A stretch of 51,027 nt of DNA from Candidatus Borkfalkia faecavium (GCA_019114755.1 DXEW01000029.1:112443-163469), one strand, 5' to 3'. Shown: positions 40,741-49,796, counted from the first letter of the stretch. The notes: generated from the letters alone by a model not told the origin. A program made the numbers and translations.

Positions 40741-40839
40741 TATGTCCGGCATAGGTCTTGTCCTTTTCCATACAAACGCGCCTTTTGCGGCAACATGCGG
40801 CCGATATGGCGGCGTTTATAGAGTACTATGCGCGACATA
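40741..40839. repeat. dispersed dyad element, copies 5 and 6 as an inverted pair
   Basis: TATGTCCGGCATAGGTCT (40741-40758, plus) and, on the minus strand, TATGTCGCGCATAGTACT (40839-40822) face each other. The interior contains CAAACGCG, TTTTGC and GATATGGCGGCGTTTA, which resemble the tail of the long copies at 10256 and 19095. Confidence 0.6.
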
Positions 40840-40840
40840 T

Positions 40841-40908
40841 TTCGCCGTTATTTGGCGATCGTGCGGCTCTTCCGACGTTATCGGGCGACCCCGCCGTTAT
40901 TGGGCGAC
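40841..40908 (-). repeat. triplicated rel 3' end
   Basis: The minus-strand segment GTCGCCCAATAACGGCGG, which contains the rel stop TAA (40897-40899), is followed by GTCGCCCGATAACGTCGG (40872-40889) and ATCGCCAAATAACGGCGA (40841-40858). Confidence 0.75.
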
Positions 40909-43032
40909 GGTGCGGTACACCTCGCTGATGCGCTCGTCCGAGCGGATCTTTTTGATGAGAAGGTCGATGTCGTCTTTGCCGTTGAGGCGGATGTTCGCCT
41001 CGATGACGGCGTCTTTATTCTTATCGAAGCGGGAATTGACGCCCGTGATCATCAGGCGCATGTCGCTGACCACGTTCGTCAGCACGGACAGGGCGACGCC
41101 CTGGTCCTTGGCCTTGATGATGATGCCGGCGACGAACCTGCCCACGTTGGCGCCCGTCCATTCGGCGGGGAGGATGCGGCCCTCTTCCCGCTCCAGCTCT
41201 TTGATGTTCGGGCAGTCTGCACGGTGGATGACCACCCCCCTGCCGCGGGTGACGAAGCCGACGATGTCGTCGCCGGGGACGGGGTTGCAGCAGCCGGCAA
41301 AACGGGTCAGAAGCCCGCTCATCCCCTTGACGACGACGCCGCTGGGGTCGGACGACTCACCCGCGTTGCGGTACACGGGCTGCTTGGGGATCTCTTTGCG
41401 GTAGAAGTCGATCAGCTTGAACAGCACCTGATTGACGGTGATCGCCCCGTAGCCGATGGAGGCGAACATTTCGTCCTGCGAGAAGAAGGAGAACTTTTCC
41501 GAGATCTTGGCGAAGCTGTCTTCGGTGAGGATGTCGGAGAGGTTATAGCCGCGGTGCTTTGCCTCCGCTTCGAGCATGCTGCGGCCGATCTTGACGTTTT
41601 CGTCCTTCATCTCCCGCTTGAAGAACTGCTTGATCTTGGCGCGGGCGCTGGACGACTTGACGATCTTCAGCCAATCCCACGAAGGGCCCTTGGAGTTGGA
41701 AGAGGTGACGATCTCGACCACGTCGCCCGTCTGCAGGGTCGTGTTGAGGGGCACCATCTTGGAGTTGACGCGGGCGCCGACGCAGCGGTTGCCGATCTCG
41801 CTGTGGATGGCGTAAGCAAAGTCGATGGGGGTCGCGTCCTTGGGCAGGGAGATGACCTTGCCCTTGGGGGTAAACACGAGCAGCTCGTTGGAATACAGCT
41901 CGGTCTTGAGCGAGCTCATGAAGTCTTTGGAATCCTTCACGCCCCCTTCCCAGTCGAGCACCTCGCGGATCCAGGAGAGGCGCTCGGTGAAGGCGGAGTC
42001 GTCGGCGCGCTTTTCCTTATACTTCCAGTGGGCGGCAATACCGAATTCCGCCGTCTTGTGCATCTCGTAGGTGCGGATCTGTATCTCGAACGGCTGGCCG
42101 AAGTTGGTGACCACCGTAGTGTGCAGCGACTGGTACATGTTCGCCTTGGGGGTGGCGATGTAGTCTTTGATGCGGCCGGGGATGGGCTTCCAGCGCTTGT
42201 GGATCTTGCCCAGCACCTCGTAACACTCGTCTACCGTGCCGACGATGACGCGCACTGCCGTCAGGTCGTAGATCTGGTCGAGGGTCTTGTTCTGCGTCTT
42301 CATCTTTTTATAGATGGAATAGAAGTGCTTGGGCCTGCCGAACACTTCCCCCTCGATCTTGCTTTCGATGAGGATATTTTTGATCTCTTTGACCACGAAG
42401 TCGACGAAGTTATGCCGCTCGTACAGCTTCTGATGGATGTTTTCCACCAAAAATTCGTACGCTTCCGGCTCCAGATATTTGAGGCATAGATCTTCCAGCT
42501 CGCACTTGATCTGCGAAATACCCAGCCTGCCCGCGAGCGGGGTGTAGATATCCAGCGTCTCCTGCGCCATCTTCACCTGCCGCTCTTTGGATAAAAAGTT
42601 GAGCGAGCGCATGTTGTGCAGGCGGTCGGCAAGCTTGATGATGATGACGCGGATGTCCTTGGCCATGGCGACGAAGATCTTGCGGAAGTTTTCCGCCTCC
42701 TCCTCTTCGCGCGATTTGAACACGATCTTGTCCAGCTTTGTGACCCCGGAGACGAGCTCGAGGATCTCTTCGCCGAACTCGGCGGCGATGTCCTCTTCGG
42801 TGACGGGCGTGTCTTCGATGACGTCGTGCAGAAACGCCGCCGCGACGGTGGCGCTGTCAAGCCCCAGCTCCATGAGGATCTGCGCCACGGCGCAGGGATG
42901 GATGAAGTACGCCTCGCCCGAGGCGCGCTTCTGGCCGCTGTGCGCCTCTTCGGCGTAGTGATAGGCGCGGACGAGCAGGGCGCGGTCGGCGCCCGCGTAG
43001 TTGTCGTAGATCATCTGCAATACCGTATTCAT
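40897..43032 (-). CDS. rel: bifunctional (p)ppGpp synthetase/hydrolase, long RelA/SpoT homologue
   Basis: A 711-residue Rel protein controlling the stringent response. The hydrolase HD domain occupies about 20-150 (FIHPCAVAQIL, AAFLHDVIEDTPVT, KLADRLHNMRSL). The synthetase domain is about 200-340 (GRPKHFYSIYKKM, YDLTAVRVIV, KDYIATPKANMYQSLHTTV), then the TGS domain (VFTPKGKVISLPKDATPIDFAYAIHSEIG), a CC/ZFD region with HRADCPN, and the C-terminal ACT domain. Both catalytic sites look intact, so it should be bifunctional. GAGGGGAAGG precedes the ATG. It is 61 bp downstream of recJ on the same strand. Its 3' end is triplicated. Confidence 0.97.
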   Translation of the reverse strand: MNTVLQMIYDNYAGADRALLVRAYHYAEEAHSGQKRASGEAYFIHPCAVAQILMELGLDSATVAAAFLHDVIEDTPVTEEDIAAEFGEEILELVSGVTKLDKIVFKSREEEEAENFRKIFVAMAKDIRVIIIKLADRLHNMRSLNFLSKERQVKMAQETLDIYTPLAGRLGISQIKCELEDLCLKYLEPEAYEFLVENIHQKLYERHNFVDFVVKEIKNILIESKIEGEVFGRPKHFYSIYKKMKTQNKTLDQIYDLTAVRVIVGTVDECYEVLGKIHKRWKPIPGRIKDYIATPKANMYQSLHTTVVTNFGQPFEIQIRTYEMHKTAEFGIAAHWKYKEKRADDSAFTERLSWIREVLDWEGGVKDSKDFMSSLKTELYSNELLVFTPKGKVISLPKDATPIDFAYAIHSEIGNRCVGARVNSKMVPLNTTLQTGDVVEIVTSSNSKGPSWDWLKIVKSSSARAKIKQFFKREMKDENVKIGRSMLEAEAKHRGYNLSDILTEDSFAKISEKFSFFSQDEMFASIGYGAITVNQVLFKLIDFYRKEIPKQPVYRNAGESSDPSGVVVKGMSGLLTRFAGCCNPVPGDDIVGFVTRGRGVVIHRADCPNIKELEREEGRILPAEWTGANVGRFVAGIIIKAKDQGVALSVLTNVVSDMRLMITGVNSRFDKNKDAVIEANIRLNGKDDIDLLIKKIRSDERISEVYRTVAQ

Positions 43033-43093
43033 TCGTATGCCTTCCCCTCCTGTCCGTTCTGCTTTATTTTCGTGTAACGGCCTCTTCGATCAC

Positions 43094-45424
43094 TCATTCG
43101 CAGGCGTATGCCGTGCCGCGCTCCTGCAGGGCGCGGACGGCGCGGTACAGCGGCGAGCGCTGCAAGTCCGTCTTTTTTCCGCGCACGGGAAGGGCGGAAC
43201 CGCGCTCGAAGCGGATGAGCCCGAGCTCTGCGAATACTTCCAAGGCAAAGATGCGCTGGGGCATCGAAAAGCCGACATCCAGCCCCGCGGCTGCGGAGAC
43301 GCTGTCTTCCCCCGCGCAGCCCCCGCGGAGGGCGCGGTAGATCTCGCCCAGCACCTCGCGCGAGGTCTCTAAGGATACAATAGTATTATAGCCGCAAATT
43401 TCGCCGTTGACAACCACTTTTTTGCCCTCGAGGGCAGGAATATTCACATCGGCGGGCGCATCGAGGAAAATGACCTCCCGATACAGGGAAAGGTCGGCGT
43501 CGGCGGCGGGCGAGAGCAGCACGCGGTTGCCGACGTTGTGCGAGCCGGGGCGGAACAGGTCCTGCTCCAAGCCCGCCACGCAGTCTGCAAACGCCGCGGG
43601 CACCGATCCGGAGGCGATGACCGCCAGCCCGTAGTTGCAGCGGGCGCGGGCGGCGCGGATGCGGGCGGCGATGCCCGCCGAGGTGTCCTTTTCCACCTCT
43701 ACCCGCGGCTGCGGCCCCGTCAGGCGCAGAAGGGCGCTGCGGAAGCAGTACAGGCCGCAGGAAGCGCCTCCGCCGGTGCAGAGCATGTCCTGCACGATGC
43801 CGCGCACGCTCTCCTGCCCGCGGAAGCGGGAGATATTGCATTCAAACAACAGCGTCTTGCCCACGTCTGCCGACAACAGGGGCAGCGCCCCCTCGCCGCC
43901 GAACCAGATGAGTTCCACCCCGCCCGCCTGTAAGCTCAAATGCGGCGAACCCTCTTTCAGCCGCCGCGCGGGGATCTGCCCCGCCGAAACGCTGAACAGC
44001 GGGCGCTTGTTGCCGACGCCGAAGGGCTCCAGCCGCTCCAGCTCTTTGGCGAAGGAGAGGCCGAACCAGTCGCCCGCCTCTTCGCAGACGGCGATGGAAG
44101 GCTCGAAGTCGGCGGGGGTATAATGCGCGCCGATATAGGCGTCCAGCGCCTGTGCCAGCGCATCGAACTCGTCGCAGCGGACGTTGACGCCCGCCGCCTG
44201 CGCGTGGCCGCCGAACTCGGCGATATGATCGGAGCACGCCTTCAGCGCTTCATAGATATTGATATTTTCGATGGTGCGGGCAGAGCCCTTGCAGTAGTCG
44301 CCATGGCGGACGAAGAGGATGGCGGGGCGGTTGAACTCCTCCGCCAGGCGGGCGGCGACGATGCCGATGATGCCGGGGTTCCAGGAGTCGTCTGCCAGCA
44401 TGATGACGTTGCGGTACGCCCCCTCCCCCGCGATGCGCTCTTTGGCGCTGCGGTACACCTCGTCGCAGATGGCCTGGCGCTCTAAGTTGAAGGCGCTGAG
44501 GCGGCAGGAAAGGTCGTAGATCTCGGCGCGGTCGGTGGATGTGAACAGGCGCAGGGCGCTGCCCGCGTCCCCCATCCTGCCCGCGGCGTTGATGCGCGGC
44601 GCCACCGTGAAGGCGAGCGTCTGGGCGGTGATCTCCTCTTTTTTGGTCGCCAAGAGGCATTTGAGCGCCTCGCGCGGGCGGGTGTTGATGAGGCGCAGCC
44701 CCTCCGCCACGATGTCGCGGTTTTCGCCCGTCAGCGGCACGCTGTCCGCCACGGTGGAGACGGCGGCGAGGTCTAAGAGGGAATACGCCTTTTCGCCCAG
44801 CAGGGCACAGGCGATCTTGAAGGCGACGCCGGCGCCGCAGAGGTTGTCGTAGGGGTAGTCGTCATCCAGCTTGGGGTTGACGACCACGCAGTCGGGAAGC
44901 TGCGGGGGCAGTTCATGATGGTCGGTGACGATGACGCGCACCCCGCGCGAGCGGATGTAGGCGACTTCTTCTCTATTGGAGACGCCGCAGTCTACGGTGA
45001 CGATGAGCTCGGGCCGGCGCTCGTCGATGATCTTTTCCAGCGCGGCGACGGACATGCCGTACCCTTCCGCGCGCTCGGGGATATAGGCGGAGCACGCCAC
45101 GCCGAAGCGGCGCAGGGCGGTGACGAGGATGGAAGCGGCGCCGATGCCGTCGGCGTCGTAGTCGCCGAAGACGACGATGCTGCCCCCTTCCCCTTTCACC
45201 TCTTTGACGGCTTCCACCAGTTCGCGCATGCCGCGCATCAGAAAGGGCGAGAGGAAGTGCTCGCGCGAGGGCGAGAGAAAGCGCTTCGCCTTTTCGGGCG
45301 TATCCACCCCGCGCGAGACGAGGATGCGCGCCGTGACCTCGTGCAGACCGCATGCCGAAGCCACCGCCTGCACGGCGGCGCTTTGCTCCTGCGTGAATGT
45401 ATATTCGGGGACGATCTTGGTCAT
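43094..45424 (-). CDS. recJ: single-stranded-DNA-specific exonuclease RecJ
   Basis: A 776-residue RecJ (DHH-family 5'-3' exonuclease) for recombination and repair. The DHH domain contains FGDYDADGIGAASIL, TVDCGVSN, VTDHHELPPQLPD and a NPKLDDDYP stretch; the DHHA1 domain has EFGGHAQAAGV, and an OB-fold with REAWRLKEGS-like content follows. A C-terminal extension of about 200 residues, common in Firmicute RecJ, completes it. ATG 45424 has GAAGGAG upstream and fits family N-termini (TFTQEQSAAVQAVASACGLHEVTARIL); the open frame to 45745 runs through a tandem repeat and is not coding. Confidence 0.95.
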   Translation of the reverse strand: MTKIVPEYTFTQEQSAAVQAVASACGLHEVTARILVSRGVDTPEKAKRFLSPSREHFLSPFLMRGMRELVEAVKEVKGEGGSIVVFGDYDADGIGAASILVTALRRFGVACSAYIPERAEGYGMSVAALEKIIDERRPELIVTVDCGVSNREEVAYIRSRGVRVIVTDHHELPPQLPDCVVVNPKLDDDYPYDNLCGAGVAFKIACALLGEKAYSLLDLAAVSTVADSVPLTGENRDIVAEGLRLINTRPREALKCLLATKKEEITAQTLAFTVAPRINAAGRMGDAGSALRLFTSTDRAEIYDLSCRLSAFNLERQAICDEVYRSAKERIAGEGAYRNVIMLADDSWNPGIIGIVAARLAEEFNRPAILFVRHGDYCKGSARTIENINIYEALKACSDHIAEFGGHAQAAGVNVRCDEFDALAQALDAYIGAHYTPADFEPSIAVCEEAGDWFGLSFAKELERLEPFGVGNKRPLFSVSAGQIPARRLKEGSPHLSLQAGGVELIWFGGEGALPLLSADVGKTLLFECNISRFRGQESVRGIVQDMLCTGGGASCGLYCFRSALLRLTGPQPRVEVEKDTSAGIAARIRAARARCNYGLAVIASGSVPAAFADCVAGLEQDLFRPGSHNVGNRVLLSPAADADLSLYREVIFLDAPADVNIPALEGKKVVVNGEICGYNTIVSLETSREVLGEIYRALRGGCAGEDSVSAAAGLDVGFSMPQRIFALEVFAELGLIRFERGSALPVRGKKTDLQRSPLYRAVRALQERGTAYACE

Positions 45425-45466
45425 ATGCGCTCCTTCGCCGTATGCGCGGACGCACCGCGCCTCTTG

Positions 45467-45571
45467 CCGCCTCTGCAAGGGGCGGATATTCCGAATTTTT
45501 ACCGCCTCTGCAAGGGCGGGATGTTCCGAATTTTTACCGCCTCTGCAAGGGGCGGAATGTTCCGAATTCAG
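45467..45571. repeat. three tandem 35-bp repeats in the recJ leader
   Basis: Units start at 45467, 45502 and 45537. Each has CCGCCTCTGCAAGGGGCGG, a small hairpin (CCGCC/GGCGG), followed by an AT-rich segment TTCCGAATTTTTA. They lie between secF and recJ. Confidence 0.88.
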
Positions 45572-45574
45572 ACA

Positions 45575-45603
45575 AAAAGGGCGGGAAAAAGTACCCGCCC
45601 TTC
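45575..45603 (-). terminator. terminator of secD-secF
   Basis: On the minus strand AAGGGCGGG / CCCGCCCTT stem around a T-rich loop, ending TTTTTGTC, 24 bp after the secF stop. Confidence 0.75.
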
Positions 45604-45626
45604 GTATTTTTTCATATACAAAGCGA

Positions 45627-46643
45627 TCAGTTTTCCGCGCTCTCCTGAACGGGGGCGGCTTCCTGCTTGCTCTTCTTTTCGGGAGTGTAGTTGTACCTCG
45701 CCTTGTTGGCGCGGACGGCGTCCGACTTCTCTTTGATGCCCGCATAGATGGCGGGAGAGAGGAACAGCGCCGAAGTGACGCAGGCGGCCACGGCGATGAG
45801 CGCCGTGAGCATGCTCCACAACAGGTCTGTGCCGATGAAGATGCCGACGATGCCGAGCAGGACGCACAGCGCGGCCGCCAGAACGGCGATCAGCAGCACC
45901 GTCTTGCTGCCGTCGGCGACGGACTTGGCCACGGCTTCGCGCGCGGGGATGCCCTTGTATTCGTCGGAGGCGAAGTCTTTGCGCATCTTGCCGAACACGA
46001 GCAGGTTCAAAAGCGCCGAGAAGAACAGCGCGAACACGGCGACGCCGATAAGGCCGACGCCTGCGGGGATGCGCAGCAGCGCCGCCAGGGCGAGGGTCAG
46101 GGCGAGGTCGCGCACGGCCGAGATCAGCATGGTGACGCCGGGGCCGACCTTGAAGCGGATGCAGCCGTAGATGAACAGCAATACCACCACCGCGCCCGCG
46201 CCGATGGCGGTGCGCCAGATATACATGGTGTACGGTGCGTTGGCCGTCGTATGCACGCTGACGGTGACAAGACCGCCGCTGACGCCGGCGACGTTGCCGG
46301 AGACGATGGCCTCTTCCAGCGAGTCGGCAAATTCTGCCGTGGCAGTTTCGCCGCCCGCCAGGGTATAGCGGAGGATAGAGCCGCCGGTAGCGGACTCTTC
46401 GCCGTATTCCACTTTCGCGAGGGAATACTGCGCTTCGATGCGCTCGGTGCAGAAGTCTTCGAGCGCTTCGCGCTCTTCGTCGGAGAGGCGCATGACGTCG
46501 CTCACTTCGATGACGCTCGCGTCGCGCATGGTGGAATCGGGGTTGAAGCCGGCAAAGGCGAACACCGCAGCGCCCGCGATGATGAGCACGAGGCTGACGA
46601 TGAGGCTGAGAAGCAGCGCTTTTTTGGTGACAGGTTTATTCAT
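45627..46643 (-). CDS. secF: protein translocase subunit SecF (divergent)
   Basis: A 338-residue membrane protein with one N-terminal segment, an external domain (about 35-145) and five further segments, the SecF layout. SecDF uses proton motive force to pull proteins through SecYEG. The sequence is divergent: the segment YIWRTAIGAGAVVVLLFIYGCIRFK and AVRDLALTLALAALLRIPAGVGLIGVAVF correspond to conserved SecF helices, but the proton-path Asp expected in the D-x-VVVxDRIRE stretch appears replaced (LLNLLVFGKMRKDF). It overlaps secD by 8 bp. The C-terminus is a Lys/Glu tail. Confidence 0.82.
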   Translation of the reverse strand: MNKPVTKKALLLSLIVSLVLIIAGAAVFAFAGFNPDSTMRDASVIEVSDVMRLSDEEREALEDFCTERIEAQYSLAKVEYGEESATGGSILRYTLAGGETATAEFADSLEEAIVSGNVAGVSGGLVTVSVHTTANAPYTMYIWRTAIGAGAVVVLLFIYGCIRFKVGPGVTMLISAVRDLALTLALAALLRIPAGVGLIGVAVFALFFSALLNLLVFGKMRKDFASDEYKGIPAREAVAKSVADGSKTVLLIAVLAAALCVLLGIVGIFIGTDLLWSMLTALIAVAACVTSALFLSPAIYAGIKEKSDAVRANKARYNYTPEKKSKQEAAPVQESAEN

Positions 46644-48123
46644 CTTCTTCCGCCTCCTCTCTCTTGAAGTTGCAGAACGCTATCTTGCGCTTGGCCTGAG
46701 ACAGCCAGATATACAGGAAGAAGCGGGTCACGCCCAGCGTGCACGCCGCCGAGATGACGACGCCCAGCATGAGGATGAGCGCAGCCGCGTGCGCCGCGCC
46801 GAAGGACGCGAAGTACAGGATGAGCGAGGCGAGGAAGAGCACGATGTGCGCGTCCAGCGTCAAAGACAGGCTCTTTTTGTAGCCCGACTTGATGGCGGAG
46901 GTCAGCGTCTTGCCGGTAGCAAACTCGTCGCGGATGTTTTTGAAGGCAAACCAGTCGAAGCCGCACATCATCGCCCCCGCGAACAGGATGGCGAGCACGC
47001 CGCCGATGTTGAGGGCAACGCCGCCGATGAGGGAGATGCAGAGGATATACACCAGCGCGAAGGTCAAAAAGCCGTACACATGCGCCAGGCCCATCCCCTT
47101 ATAGCGGACGAGGGACCAGACGATCATCGCCAGCGACAGGACGCCGAAGGCGATGGCGACCCACAGGCCAGCGTTCTCGCCCATGGTGGGAGCGAGCGAA
47201 TAGACGTAGGGCGCGTTCAGTTCGATGGAGAACACGTCTTCGTCGGCGAGGGCGGAATTGATGAGCACCGCCACCGTCTCTGCCGACTCGACTTCGTTGA
47301 AGGAGCCGCTGATGTACACGGTGGGCTGGTTCATCGCCTCGGAGACCTCGGCGTACAGCAGGCGGTCTTCACCGATACAGAGGTAGAACATGGTATGGTT
47401 GTGCTCGTCGCTGCCGGTAGAATCGGAGCTTGCCGCAGCCGCCAGTTCGGTGGTAACTTCGTAAAAGCGCGCCTGCCCTTCCGCCGTGAAGTTGATGGCG
47501 ACGCCGTAGGTATCTTCCGTCATCTGCACGGCCTCGGCGCTTTTCACGTAGCGGGCGTTGCCGTCCATCAGCGTTTCAAAGTGCTCGTCGGTAAAGCGCA
47601 GCTCGCCCGAATACGCGAAGGTATCGAAGAGGGTGGAAGCATCCTCTGCCGTGGCGGGCACTTCCACGCGCACGGTGTAGTCGTCTTGCAGCTTGACCGC
47701 ATGGCCGGAGAGGTTCTTCTGTTCGAAGCGCTCCTGCAAAATGCGGTATGCGGTGTCAAATTCCGCCGCAAAGCGCTCGGTCACGCTGCCGTCGGACGCG
47801 GTGATGTCTGCCGAGAGATACACGCCGCCGTGGCGGGTATATTCGTCGGCGGGGTCGGCGACGTTGTCGCTCGTGTCCGGCGTTTCGAGGCGCGCCTCGT
47901 AATCTGCGACGAGCGCGTCATATTCTTTTTCGGAAATGACGCCCTCGGGGTAATACACGGTATAATAGCCGCCGCCCAGATCGGTGCTCAGATCGATCAG
48001 GCCGAGCAGCGGTTGGAAATAATACGGCGTGCCGAGCGGGAACGACGCCACGCTGATAAACACGAGCGCCGCCAGCACGATGGTGGAAAGTACGATCAGC
48101 ACCACCGATTTCTTCTTGCCCAT
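46636..48123 (-). CDS. secD: protein translocase subunit SecD (divergent)
   Basis: A 495-residue SecD. The first membrane segment (VVLIVLSTIVLAALVFISVASF) is followed by the D1 motif region LSTDLGGGYYTVYYP, a large external domain with repeated beta-alpha units (to about 310), and five more helices with the FDWFAFKNIRDEFATGKTLTSAIKSGYKKSLSLTLDAHI block matching the SecD helix-4 signature in degenerate form. The Asp after Phe in that block may be the conserved proton-path residue. Start ATG 48123 has CAGGAGGAGG upstream. It has its own promoter (48290-48318). Confidence 0.85.
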   Translation of the reverse strand: MGKKKSVVLIVLSTIVLAALVFISVASFPLGTPYYFQPLLGLIDLSTDLGGGYYTVYYPEGVISEKEYDALVADYEARLETPDTSDNVADPADEYTRHGGVYLSADITASDGSVTERFAAEFDTAYRILQERFEQKNLSGHAVKLQDDYTVRVEVPATAEDASTLFDTFAYSGELRFTDEHFETLMDGNARYVKSAEAVQMTEDTYGVAINFTAEGQARFYEVTTELAAAASSDSTGSDEHNHTMFYLCIGEDRLLYAEVSEAMNQPTVYISGSFNEVESAETVAVLINSALADEDVFSIELNAPYVYSLAPTMGENAGLWVAIAFGVLSLAMIVWSLVRYKGMGLAHVYGFLTFALVYILCISLIGGVALNIGGVLAILFAGAMMCGFDWFAFKNIRDEFATGKTLTSAIKSGYKKSLSLTLDAHIVLFLASLILYFASFGAAHAAALILMLGVVISAACTLGVTRFFLYIWLSQAKRKIAFCNFKREEAEEDE

Positions 48124-48289
48124 TGCCTCCTCCTGCAACTTAAAATAAAATGTTTTTTGAACGTTTTGACCCGGCCGCAACAGACCGGAGCCGGCCTGTA
48201 CCGCCTTAGTACTGTCTTCCGAAACGGACGCGGGCAGCCGAACGGGCGGCCGTGCGGGCGTTTATGAACGGGAAGAGATATACCCAATT

Positions 48290-48318
48290 ATTATAATAAA
48301 GAATGGTGTTTTAGTCAA
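48290..48318 (-). promoter_or_regulatory. secD-secF promoter
   Basis: Minus strand -35 TTGACT (48313-48318), 17-bp spacer, -10 TATAAT (48290-48295). The leader is about 160 nt and GC-rich, with a TTAGTACT fragment of the dispersed repeat near 48207. A GCGCCGC/GCGGCGC stem at about 48374-48413, after the scfB stop, could end the scfAB message. No gene is visible in 48124-48423. Confidence 0.8.
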
Positions 48319-48423
48319 GTGTAAATTATCCGTTTTTGCGGATTTTTGCCCCATTTTCACTTTTATGCCGCAGCATGCGCCGCGCACCCTGCCCTGTTTG
48401 CGGGAGCGGCGCAGGCATATGGT

Positions 48424-49767
48424 TTATTCGCGGCCCTCTTCCCCTTCCCGCAGCTTTTTTTTGCAGGCGAGGATGTGCATGGCGTCTTCGGTGCGCTTTC
48501 TCATCATCTCGCAGGTGATCTCGTACGGCTCATCGATATCGCCGTTGAAGTGATAGTTGTTGGCGCTGCAGCCGCCGCTGCAGATGAACTTGGCAAAGCA
48601 GGAATCGCACTTTTTGCGGGTGAACAGGCAGGAATTTTTGAACTTGGCGCGGATGGCCCCGTCCAGCTTGCCCTCGTACACATTCCCCATCAAAAAATCT
48701 GTATCGCCCGCGAACTGATGGCAGGGATAGATGTCGCCGTTCGGCGTGACCGAAAAATATTCGTTTCCCGCGCCGCAGGCGCTGACGCGCTTGGCAAGGC
48801 AGGGGCCGCCTTCCAGATCGACGTTGAAATGGAAGAAGTTGAAGCCCTTCCCTTCCGCATAGCGCTTGAGGTAGGCGTCGCACAACACGTCGTACTGCTC
48901 TTTGATGGCGGGCAGGTCTTTTGCCGTGATGGCGAGGTCTTCCAGCTCCGTGACCACGGGCTCCATCGAGATGCTGTCAAAGCCGCTGTCGGCGATGAAC
49001 AGCACGTCTTTGGCGAAGTCGAGGTTTTTGGCGGTGAAGGTGCCGCGCACATAGTAGCTCTTGTCCCCGCGGATGGCGACGAAGTCTTTGAGGTTTTGAA
49101 TGACGTAGTCGAAACTGCCCTTGCCGTTTGCCGTCTTGCGGACGGCGTCGTGCACCTCTTTGCGGCCGTCTAAACTCAAAACGACGTTTTCCATCTCTTC
49201 GTTGAGGAATTTTGCCACGTCGTCTTTGAGCAGCAGCCCGTTGGTGGTGAGGGTGAAGAGGAACTTTTTGCCCCGCTTGGCGGCCTCCTCTTTGGCGTAA
49301 TAGACCGTCTGTTTGACGACGTCGAAATTCATCAGCGGCTCGCCGCCGAAAAAGTCGGTCTCCAAGATCTTGCGATTTCCCGAATTGGCGATGAGGAAGT
49401 CGATGGCCTTTTTCGCCGTTTCCAAACTCATGAACTCGCGGCGGGAATGGTAGGCGCCCTCGTCTGCGAAGCAGTAGCGGCAGCGCAGGTTGCAGTCGTG
49501 GCAGATGTGCAGGCACAGCGCCTTGACCTCGTCAGACTTGACGGGGCGCGCCTGCACCTCGGGCGCGAACAGCAGGCCGTTTTTTTGCAGTTCGGCAAAG
49601 TCTTCTTCGGCGGCGCGGCGCTCCTCTTGCGAAATATGCGAGGTGTCTACCGCCTCGCCCAGCTTTTCGCGCAGAAGGAGGGCGGCGTTTTCGTCGCACT
49701 CGTGCAGCGACGAGCTGCCCGTATCGAAGATATAGTGGTGGTTTCGTACTTGAAAAACGTGGACCAT
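48424..49767 (-). CDS. scfB: thioether cross-link-forming SCIFF peptide maturase (radical SAM/SPASM)
   Basis: A 447-residue radical SAM enzyme. The SAM-binding cluster motif C-N-L-R-C-R-Y-C is at Cys92, Cys96 and Cys99, preceded by a short peptide-recognition-like region (residues 1-75). DFFGGEPLMNFD and TNGLLL are typical of the fold. The C-terminal SPASM domain carries many Cys (CGAGNEYFSVTPNGDIYPCHQF...CLFTRKKCDSCFAKFICSGGCSANNY...C) for two auxiliary clusters. Homologues CteB and Tte1186 join Cys thiols of the SCIFF peptide to alpha-carbons. The start is ATG 49767 after GGAG; the longer frame runs into the intergenic dyad. Confidence 0.95.
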   Translation of the reverse strand: MVHVFQVRNHHYIFDTGSSSLHECDENAALLLREKLGEAVDTSHISQEERRAAEEDFAELQKNGLLFAPEVQARPVKSDEVKALCLHICHDCNLRCRYCFADEGAYHSRREFMSLETAKKAIDFLIANSGNRKILETDFFGGEPLMNFDVVKQTVYYAKEEAAKRGKKFLFTLTTNGLLLKDDVAKFLNEEMENVVLSLDGRKEVHDAVRKTANGKGSFDYVIQNLKDFVAIRGDKSYYVRGTFTAKNLDFAKDVLFIADSGFDSISMEPVVTELEDLAITAKDLPAIKEQYDVLCDAYLKRYAEGKGFNFFHFNVDLEGGPCLAKRVSACGAGNEYFSVTPNGDIYPCHQFAGDTDFLMGNVYEGKLDGAIRAKFKNSCLFTRKKCDSCFAKFICSGGCSANNYHFNGDIDEPYEITCEMMRKRTEDAMHILACKKKLREGEEGRE

Positions 49768-49796
49768 AGTTGCTCCGTAAATACGTTGAACATAAT

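Noticed and set aside
40828-42489. 553-residue open frame antisense to rel
   Set aside because: Same codon-bias artefact; the Rel domains on the minus strand are unambiguous.
45467-45571. CRISPR array
   Set aside because: The three 35-bp units are directly adjacent without unique spacers, and no cas gene is present.
45425-45745. 107-residue N-terminal extension of recJ
   Set aside because: It would translate a tandem repeat and a terminator; a good ribosome binding site precedes the ATG at 45424.
46438-48267. 609-residue open frame antisense to secD
   Set aside because: Shadow of secD with Arg/Gly/His-rich translation and no start signal.
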